From assembly GCA_021641225.1 (NCBI GenBank), contig JAJWXI010000051.1, positions 1-10,888 on the forward strand: a stretch of 10,888 nt of DNA. Direction: 5' to 3'. The stretch comes from Collinsella aerofaciens. GTDB lineage: Bacteria; Actinomycetota; Coriobacteriia; Coriobacteriales; Coriobacteriaceae. The translations under genes were made by a program, and so were the position numbers. Under the pieces are notes generated by a model that saw nothing but the letters and a program-made list of their open reading frames with translations, was not told where the DNA came from and ran no database searches. Positions 5,815 through 10,888 of the stretch are shown piece after piece (the stretch's first letter is position 1; every line of letters begins with the position of its first letter).

Positions 5815-6799
5815 GGCACTCCCCCTCCTCGACAAGCCAACACTTCGATCGGTCGCACGCGCTCGCGGCAAAGAGCGGTGGCTCCTGCGCGCGGCAACGC
5901 TCCTCGGCGCGCGCGCAACGAGGCGCAAAGCGGCAACCACAGGGTATTGCCGTGAGCGGCGGCACCGTACCCGGAATATCCGCCAGCGTATCGACCCGCT
6001 CCCCCTCAAGCGGCGGGATGCTCGCGATGAGCCCCTGGGCATACGGGTGGCTCGGACGCTCCATAAGGCCGCAGGCATCGATCTCTTCTACGATCTGGCC
6101 CAGGTACATGACGTGCACGCGCGAGCAAATGCTCGTGACAACGCCCAGGTCGTGGCTGATAAACAGTACCGCCATGTTCTCGGTGCGGTTGAGGTCGCGC
6201 AGCAAATCCAAAATCTGCTTTTGCGTCGTCGTGTCGAGCGCCGTGGTGGGCTCATCGGCAATGAGCAGCCGCGGATGGCCGGCAAGCGCCATGGCTATCA
6301 TCACGCGCTGGCGCATACCGCCGCTAAAATCGCTCGGATACATATCAAAGCGAGCACCGGCGTCGCGGATCCCCACGCGCTCCAAAAGCGACAGGGCCTC
6401 GGCGCGGGCGTCGCGACGGCTCACCTTGCGATGGGCGCGCACCGCCTCGACCACCTGCGCCCCCACCGTCATGACGGGATTGAGCGAGCTCAAGGGGTCC
6501 TGGAATATCATGGCGATATCGCAGCCGCGCACCTCTCGCATGGTTTTGAGCGGACGCACCAGCAGGTCCTCGCCATCAAACAAAATCTGGCCCTCGTAGG
6601 CCATCTTCTGCTCATGTTCTAGCAGGCGCATGACACTTTGTGCAAAGACCGACTTTCCGCAGCCGGACTCGCCGACGACGCCCACGATCTCGCCGGCATC
6701 GATATGCAAATTGAGCTTGTTAACCGCCTCGAGCGCGCGCCCATCGCGTCCCACAAACGAAATGCAGAGGTCGCGCACGTCCAAAAGATGCTGAGCCAT
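5801..6799 (-). CDS. Oligopeptide-type ABC transporter ATP-binding protein (OppD/DppD-like)
   Basis: This is the first ATPase subunit of the importer, 332 residues. Its motifs are Walker A GESGCGKS (43-50), Q-loop Gln100, signature FSGGMRQR (158-165), Walker B LLIADEP (178-184), D-loop TALD (186-189) and switch His216. The C-terminus carries the oligopeptide/dipeptide-type extension: HPYAQGL (251-257), then a Cys-rich region CGCRFAPRC (287-295) with further Cys at 302, 315, 320, 328 and 331. In some family members this region binds an Fe-S cluster. An AAAGGAGG site lies before the ATG at 6799. Only three bases separate it from the stop of the upstream permease, and it overlaps the next ATPase gene by 14 bp. 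Confidence 0.94.
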   Translation of the reverse strand: MAQHLLDVRDLCISFVGRDGRALEAVNKLNLHIDAGEIVGVVGESGCGKSVFAQSVMRLLEHEQKMAYEGQILFDGEDLLVRPLKTMREVRGCDIAMIFQDPLSSLNPVMTVGAQVVEAVRAHRKVSRRDARAEALSLLERVGIRDAGARFDMYPSDFSGGMRQRVMIAMALAGHPRLLIADEPTTALDTTTQKQILDLLRDLNRTENMAVLFISHDLGVVTSICSRVHVMYLGQIVEEIDACGLMERPSHPYAQGLIASIPPLEGERVDTLADIPGTVPPLTAIPCGCRFAPRCARAEERCRAQEPPLFAASACDRSKCWLVEEGECHGCK

Positions 6800-6802
6800 G
6801 GG

Positions 6803-7630
6803 CTAGTCCTCCTTTGTCTTGGGATCGAGGGCGTCACGCAGGCCATCGCCGGCCAGGTTGAGCGAAAGCACGCTTGCGATAATGGCCGCCGCCGGGAAGA
6901 AGATCATCCACCAGGCCTTGCGAATCACATTCTTGCCCGCCTGCAAAATGTTGCCCCAGCTGGCATCGGGCGCCTTGATGCCCAATCCCAAAAAGGAGAG
7001 CGCCGCTTCGGAAAGCACGGCCTCGGCAAAGATAAAGGTCGCCTGAACCAAAAACGGAGCCATTACGTTGGGCACAATATGGAGCCACACGATGCGCGCC
7101 GTTGAGGCACCTTGCACGCGCAAGGCTTCCACGAAGGGCTCCTCCTTAACCACCATCGCGCGCGAGCGCACGATGCGCGCCATGCTCGGCGTGTACACAA
7201 TGGTGAGCGCGATGATGACGTTCCACACGCTCGCTCCCATCATCGCCATCAACGCGATGGCCAGTAGTACGCCCGGAATGGACATCAGGCCGTCGCAGAT
7301 GCGCATGAGCACGTGGTCGAGCTTTTCGTTGTAGCACGCATAGGCACCGATCACCAGACCGAGCGCACTCGTCGCGAGTGTGACGGCCACGCCGACGCCA
7401 AGCGAGACGCGAGCACCGGCAATCACGCGGGCGAGCAGGTCGCGGCCAAAGTCATCGCAGCCAAAGGGATGCGCAGGCGAAGGCGCGGACAGTCGCAACG
7501 CCATCTCCTGCGTATTGGGATTAACCGGCCACACCAAGGGACCCACGAGCGCAATAAGCGCGATGGCCAAAAAGATGCAGCTACCGACTACAAAGCCTTT
7601 GTTGGCTAGGGTCTTCTTAAAGCTTGTCAT
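6803..7630 (-). CDS. Oligopeptide-type ABC transporter permease (OppC/DppC-like)
   Basis: This inner-membrane permease has 275 residues. It opens with a transmembrane segment (about 13-34), then the typical periplasmic-side stretch ending HPFGCDDFGRD (54-64). Several hydrophobic helices follow, along with the cytoplasmic EAA loop (EALRVQG at 168-174, through HIVPN) that docks on the ATPases. The ALSFLGLGI and DPKT segments near the C-terminus are characteristic of the DppC subfamily. The ATG at 7630 overlaps the stop of the upstream permease by one base (TAATG). A GTG at 7645 would give a protein five residues longer, but the coupled ATG fits the family N-terminus better. Confidence 0.93.
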   Translation of the reverse strand: MTSFKKTLANKGFVVGSCIFLAIALIALVGPLVWPVNPNTQEMALRLSAPSPAHPFGCDDFGRDLLARVIAGARVSLGVGVAVTLATSALGLVIGAYACYNEKLDHVLMRICDGLMSIPGVLLAIALMAMMGASVWNVIIALTIVYTPSMARIVRSRAMVVKEEPFVEALRVQGASTARIVWLHIVPNVMAPFLVQATFIFAEAVLSEAALSFLGLGIKAPDASWGNILQAGKNVIRKAWWMIFFPAAAIIASVLSLNLAGDGLRDALDPKTKED

Positions 7631-8583
7631 TACGCATCGCCCCACTTACGGGCGCGCGGGTCAAAGGCGCCATAGGCCAAGTCGACCAACAGGTTGATCA
7701 CCGAGTTCAGCAAGGCGATAACCAGTAGCACGCCTTGGATAACGGGATAGTCGCGACGCTCGATAGAGCTCGTGACCAGCTGGCCCAAACCGGGAATGTT
7801 AAAGATTGCCTCGGTCACCACGGCACCCGTAATCAGGGCGCCAAAGGAATAGCCGACCGAGGTGAGGATCGGCAACGCGGCGTTGCGCAGGGCATGGGAC
7901 AGCACCACACGCACCTCGGAGACGCCCTTGGCGCGCGCCGTCTTGACGCAGTCGAGCTGCATGGCCTCGATCACGCTCGCGCGCGTCATGCGCATGAGCA
8001 GCGCGGCCTGCACGCATCCCAGCGATATGGCCGGCAGTGCCAGATAGCGCAGGTGCACAAACCAGCCTTTCGAGAGCGGCGCATAGCCGGCCACCGGAAG
8101 CACACGCAGCGTGACGGCGAACAGCCACATCAGCATCAGCGCCATCAAAAAGCCGGGGATCGCCACGCCCAAAAGTGCTACGACGCGCAAGACCGCATCG
8201 GTACGCGACCCGTGCTTAAGGGCGGCAATGACGCCGCAGGGCAGCGCGATAAGCAGTGCGATAAGCTGTGCCAGAATCGCCAGCGACAGCGTAGGTCCAA
8301 AATGCTCGGCAATCGCCTGCGTGACGGGCTGATGCATAAAATACGAATCGCCCAGATCCCCGGTCAGCACACCGCCCATCCACTCAAGGTAGCGTTGCGG
8401 CAGCGGCTCGTTAAGCCCCAGGCTTTCGTTGACGCGCTCGATCTGGTCGGCCGAGGCCTCCATGCCGAGCATCGAAGAGGCGGGGTCGCCCGGCGTAAGA
8501 TAGATAATCAAAAACACGACGATCGAGATGATGAGCATCACCGGGATCATCGCGCCGATACGTTTGAGCGTGTACTTTAACAT
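7630..8583 (-). CDS. Oligopeptide-type ABC transporter permease (OppB/DppB-like)
   Basis: This inner-membrane permease has 317 residues. The N-terminal helix (about 9-29) is followed by the TPGDPAS segment (30-36) typical of DppB, a soluble periplasmic stretch, and several transmembrane helices. The EAA loop lies around 213-235 (KTARAKG, then a Leu/Arg-rich helix). The ending FNIPGLGQL and DPRARK is also typical. The ATG at 8583 is the first possible start after an in-frame TAG. Its ribosome binding site is poor: the nearest purine run, AGAGGGG, is about 15 nt away. A hairpin lies in the 86-nt gap to the binding-protein gene. Together these suggest less permease than binding protein is made, as is usual for ABC importers. 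Confidence 0.93.
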   Translation of the reverse strand: MLKYTLKRIGAMIPVMLIISIVVFLIIYLTPGDPASSMLGMEASADQIERVNESLGLNEPLPQRYLEWMGGVLTGDLGDSYFMHQPVTQAIAEHFGPTLSLAILAQLIALLIALPCGVIAALKHGSRTDAVLRVVALLGVAIPGFLMALMLMWLFAVTLRVLPVAGYAPLSKGWFVHLRYLALPAISLGCVQAALLMRMTRASVIEAMQLDCVKTARAKGVSEVRVVLSHALRNAALPILTSVGYSFGALITGAVVTEAIFNIPGLGQLVTSSIERRDYPVIQGVLLVIALLNSVINLLVDLAYGAFDPRARKWGDA

Positions 8584-8615
8584 GCGAGGTTTCTATATCC
8601 CCTCTGAACGCGACA

Positions 8616-8650
8616 GACCGTGGCGGCCGAGGGGTCAAGCCCCTACGGTC
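8616..8650 (-). promoter_or_regulatory. Intercistronic stem-loop between the binding-protein and permease genes
   Basis: An outer 6-bp pairing (GACCGT with ACGGTC) encloses an inner 5-bp stem AGGGG/CCCCT with loop TCAAG and an 8-nt one-sided bulge. No T-run follows on the minus strand, so it is not a standard terminator. Such hairpins after a binding-protein gene often stabilise its mRNA or attenuate downstream expression; the role here is inferred. Confidence 0.45.
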
Positions 8651-8669
8651 ACCGCTCCATCGATACCTA

Positions 8670-10280
8670 TTACTCCGGGCGCTTGGCATTCCAAACGATG
8701 GCGCCGTCGACCAGCTCAAAGCCCTCGACATCGGCCTGCGTGCCGGTGACGGCCACGTAATGGCACAGCGGCTCGATTACCGCGATCTCGTACAGGCGCT
8801 CCTGGCACTCGGCCCACTTCTTGGTTGCGGCCTTCTGGTCCTCGGCCGTACGGGTCTCGGCAACCAGCGAAAGTGCCTTCTCGTCCGAAAGGCCGTAGAA
8901 GCCTTTGGAGACGGAGAGCGACTGCGCCGGAATCGGCTTGTAGTTCGTCGATGCCACGAACAGATCCCACTGGTCGGGCTTGCTGGAGCGAATATCCATA
9001 AAGGTCGCGAACTCATAGCTCTCGACCTCGGCGGTAAAGCCGGCCTTCTCGAGCTGCTCCTGCAGCGCGACGGTGGCGTTGTACATCTCCTTGTAGTCGG
9101 GCGTGGTGAGCAATTTCACGGTCTCGCCAGCATAGGAGGTCTTGGCAAGCGCCTTCTTGGCGCCCTTGGGATCGGCCTGGTTAAAGTACTTTTTGCCGGC
9201 GTCGGTCGACCACTGATCGTTGTCGGGGTTGCCCAGGTTGGGATCGAGCGTAAAGAGCTCTTCCTCGCCATAGGCAGCCAGAGCGGCAGCCTTGCAGTCG
9301 ATCGCCATAAAAGCGCACTTGCGGATAGCCTCGTCGGCAAAAATGCCTTCGTTCATGTTAAAGAACGCGGTGAGGACACCCGCGGTATGCGTGTACAGCT
9401 TCACGTCATCATTGCCATCGAAGTCATGGAAATTCTCGGTGGGAATCTCGCCGGCGATATCGTATTCGCCGGTCTCGAAACCGCTCACGCGCGTGGAGCC
9501 CTCCGTGACAAACTGATAGAAAATATCCTTCGTAGGTGCGGAGACCTTGCCGGTGTAGCCCGACGCCTTGCCCTCAGCAGCCTGATAATTGTCGTTACGT
9601 GTCAGATGAATGTACTGATCCTGCTTCCACTCCTCAAGCTTGTAGGCGCCGGTACCGATATAGTCGGAGATACCCGTATCGCCCGCGGCATCGATAACCT
9701 CGGAGGGAACGATCGCGGGATATTGGGAGTGGTTGCCCAGAATCGTGAGGAAATCCGTGGCGGGCGCGGTAAGCGTGCAGGTCACCTCGTGGTCGCCCGA
9801 CGCAGCAAACTGGGCATCGGGAAGCAGACTTGCCGCACGGTCGTTGACTTTAAGCCAGCGGTTCATCGAGGCGACGACGTCGTCGGGGCCAAGCTCCTTG
9901 CCGTTGTGGAACACGATGCCTTCTCGCAGCTCGATGGTATAGACCAGTCCGTCGTCGGAGACCTCGTAGCTCTTGGCGAGAACGGGCTGGGGTTCGTACT
10001 TGGAGTCGAGGCCAAAAAGCGGCTCCATGATATTGCAGGCAATATCCACGGTCACAAGCGACGACGTGGTATGCGGATCGAGACCATCCGGGCTCGCCGG
10101 GAGCGCGATCTGTAGCTCGTCGCGATACTCCACATCCTGGCCGGAGGCAGCGGCGCTACCGCTCTCGGCGCCCGAACCGCCGCAGCCGGTGAGGCCGAGG
10201 CCCGCCATGACGCACAGGGCAGCGGAGCCGGTCAGAAAACCGCGACGGGAAACGCCCGCCTTGAAAAGATCGTTGTTCAT
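8670..10280 (-). CDS. Tat-exported lipoprotein, family 5 solute-binding protein of the oligopeptide-type ABC importer
   Basis: This extracellular substrate-binding protein has 536 residues. The N-terminus has a twin-arginine motif SRRGFL (11-16), a hydrophobic stretch and a lipobox LTGC with Cys33 as the lipidation site. A Ser/Ala/Gly-rich linker follows. The mature part shows SBP_bac_5 features: LDPHTTSSLVTVDIACNIMEPLFG, then a YTIELREGIVFHNG block, the standard signature region of peptide/nickel binding proteins. The start chosen is the ATG at 10280, with AAAGGA 5 nt upstream; the TTG at 10304 would add eight residues before it. The gene heads the operon of two permeases and two ATPases. 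Substrate is unclear: peptides are most likely, but nickel, opine or glutathione-type ligands use the same family and cannot be excluded. Confidence 0.93.
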   Translation of the reverse strand: MNNDLFKAGVSRRGFLTGSAALCVMAGLGLTGCGGSGAESGSAAASGQDVEYRDELQIALPASPDGLDPHTTSSLVTVDIACNIMEPLFGLDSKYEPQPVLAKSYEVSDDGLVYTIELREGIVFHNGKELGPDDVVASMNRWLKVNDRAASLLPDAQFAASGDHEVTCTLTAPATDFLTILGNHSQYPAIVPSEVIDAAGDTGISDYIGTGAYKLEEWKQDQYIHLTRNDNYQAAEGKASGYTGKVSAPTKDIFYQFVTEGSTRVSGFETGEYDIAGEIPTENFHDFDGNDDVKLYTHTAGVLTAFFNMNEGIFADEAIRKCAFMAIDCKAAALAAYGEEELFTLDPNLGNPDNDQWSTDAGKKYFNQADPKGAKKALAKTSYAGETVKLLTTPDYKEMYNATVALQEQLEKAGFTAEVESYEFATFMDIRSSKPDQWDLFVASTNYKPIPAQSLSVSKGFYGLSDEKALSLVAETRTAEDQKAATKKWAECQERLYEIAVIEPLCHYVAVTGTQADVEGFELVDGAIVWNAKRPE

Positions 10281-10464
10281 TGAGTTCCTTTCGTGTCTGA
10301 ACAAACGGACAGAATCTGCCGGGACGGCGGAAATCCCCGTCCCGGCAGCTATGCGAAGCTGATCGGCGCCCTGCGGTGCATCCGGACACCGACCTGCACA
10401 ACAGCAAAGAAATCCCTATCGCGTGGATAGGAACACCCAGAGGCACCGCTTAGCGCAGGTGCGG
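10281..10464. other. Longest intergenic region (184 nt), between dehydratase-family gene and ABC operon
   Basis: It holds the strong hairpin at 10316-10348, a smaller one at about 10412-10428 (CCTATC/GATAGG, 5-nt loop) and the ribosome binding site of the binding-protein gene. I see no convincing -35/-10 pair, although a promoter for the importer operon is expected here. No small ORF with a credible start was found. Confidence 0.6.
10316..10348 (-). terminator. Probable rho-independent terminator after the dehydratase-family gene
   Basis: A perfect 12-bp GC-rich stem (CTGCCGGGACGG / CCGTCCCGGCAG) with a 9-nt loop is followed on the minus strand by ATTCTGTCCGTTTGTT, 9 of 16 being T. The T-tract is interrupted, so termination may be partial. 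It lies 117 nt after the dehydratase-family stop and 36 nt before the binding-protein start, separating the two units. Confidence 0.6.
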
Positions 10465-10888
10465 CTAAATCGTCTCGAGGAAGGCCTCAATGCGGGTTTG
10501 CAGCTGGCCTGCATCCTCGCCGGCGTAGTCGGTCGTGATGTGCATAAAGGGAATACCGGCCTCTTCGGCGGCCTTCTCCACGGCGAAGGACTCCATCTCG
10601 TAGAGCGTGCAGAACTGCAGGGCCACGTCGACGATGCCGTCGGCATGCAGGTCACGCGCCATCTGGACGATGTCCTTCACACGCTGGTCGTTGGGGGTAA
10701 AGACGGCGCAGTTGATCTTAAAGTAGCGCTCGGCGATGGCGTCGAGCATCTCGTCGACCGTCTCGCCGGACTCGTCGACCAGGTCCTTGTAGTAGCGCGA
10801 ACCCGTGCAGGACTCCTCGCCCACCACGATGCCGCCAGCCTTCTCGATCAGGTTGAACAGCTTCCAGTTGGGCACGGCCATGGGCGTG
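10465..10888 (-). CDS. 2-hydroxyacyl-CoA dehydratase / double-cubane-family protein, C-terminal part (5' end outside window)
   Basis: Only the last 141 or so residues are visible. The frame is open to the window edge, and the ATG at 10881 is an internal Met: the preceding codons read Thr-Pro, and the block TPMAVPNWKLFNLIEKAGG aligns with the CPVGG...IESNGG block of the YjiM-like protein encoded at 3788-4951. Further shared landmarks are EESCTGSRYY (compare DDCSGER), KINCAVFTPNDQR (compare INCSVMTPNDGR), LQFCTLYEMES (compare LQACHTFNVES) and the closing TTDYAGEDAGQLQTRIEAFLE. It is therefore a diverged paralogue and resembles the CoA-ester dehydratase branch (HgdB/FldC-like) somewhat more. Substrate and partner subunit cannot be told from this fragment. 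Confidence 0.88.
   Translation of the reverse strand, partial: TPMAVPNWKLFNLIEKAGGIVVGEESCTGSRYYKDLVDESGETVDEMLDAIAERYFKINCAVFTPNDQRVKDIVQMARDLHADGIVDVALQFCTLYEMESFAVEKAAEEAGIPFMHITTDYAGEDAGQLQTRIEAFLETI

Noticed and set aside
8760..10115. 451-codon plus-strand ORF
   Set aside because: It is the complement shadow of the well-supported binding-protein gene, with no recognisable domain.
5029..10280. Nickel importer (NikABCDE)
   Set aside because: The binding protein shows only general family-5 features, and no nickel-specific residues or nickel enzyme genes are visible. Peptide-type is the safer general call, though nickel is not excluded.

Overview
The window is a GC-rich stretch in which every supportable gene lies on the minus strand, so transcription runs from high to low coordinates. 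Three things suggest a strict anaerobe, most likely an actinobacterium of the class Coriobacteriia (Collinsella/Olsenella-like): a Tat-type lipoprotein signal, strong AAAGGAGG-type ribosome binding sites, and the oxygen-sensitive double-cubane dehydratase/reductase family alongside selenium genes. That placement is inference from gene content and style only.

Layout in transcription order: (1) 10888-10465 holds the 3' part of a 2-hydroxyacyl-CoA dehydratase-family gene, followed by a 12-bp GC-rich hairpin that looks like a terminator (10316-10348). (2) 10280-5029 holds a complete five-gene oligopeptide-type ABC importer: Tat/lipobox substrate-binding protein, two permeases and two ATPases. From the first permease onward the genes overlap or nearly touch. 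(3) 4951 to the window start holds a run of five genes: a YjiM-like double-cubane-cluster reductase, its YjiL-like ATP-dependent activator, a GT4-type glycosyltransferase, selenophosphate synthetase selD, and a YedF-like sulfurtransferase-like selenium protein. A candidate promoter sits just upstream (4986-5013).

The key observation is that selD is itself a selenoprotein gene. It starts at 1732, and an in-frame TGA at 1684-1682 falls exactly at the catalytic position 17 (SGUAAK). Candidate bacterial SECIS hairpins follow immediately. A naive ORF call therefore splits selD into an upstream fragment and a 5'-truncated gene.

The second notable point is the arrangement. The glycosyltransferase gene overlaps selD by 20 bp and carries its Shine-Dalgarno sequence. 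The glycosyltransferase is in turn 14 nt behind the reductase activator. Together with yedF this suggests one functional unit in which an ATP-driven low-potential reductase, a sugar-nucleotide transferase, selenophosphate synthesis and a Se/S carrier cooperate. A selenosugar or other selenium-metabolite pathway, analogous to SenB/SenC of selenoneine synthesis, is a testable hypothesis and is not shown by the sequence.

No tRNA, rRNA, CRISPR array, insertion sequence or integrase was seen. The longest gene-free stretch is 10281-10464 (184 nt).
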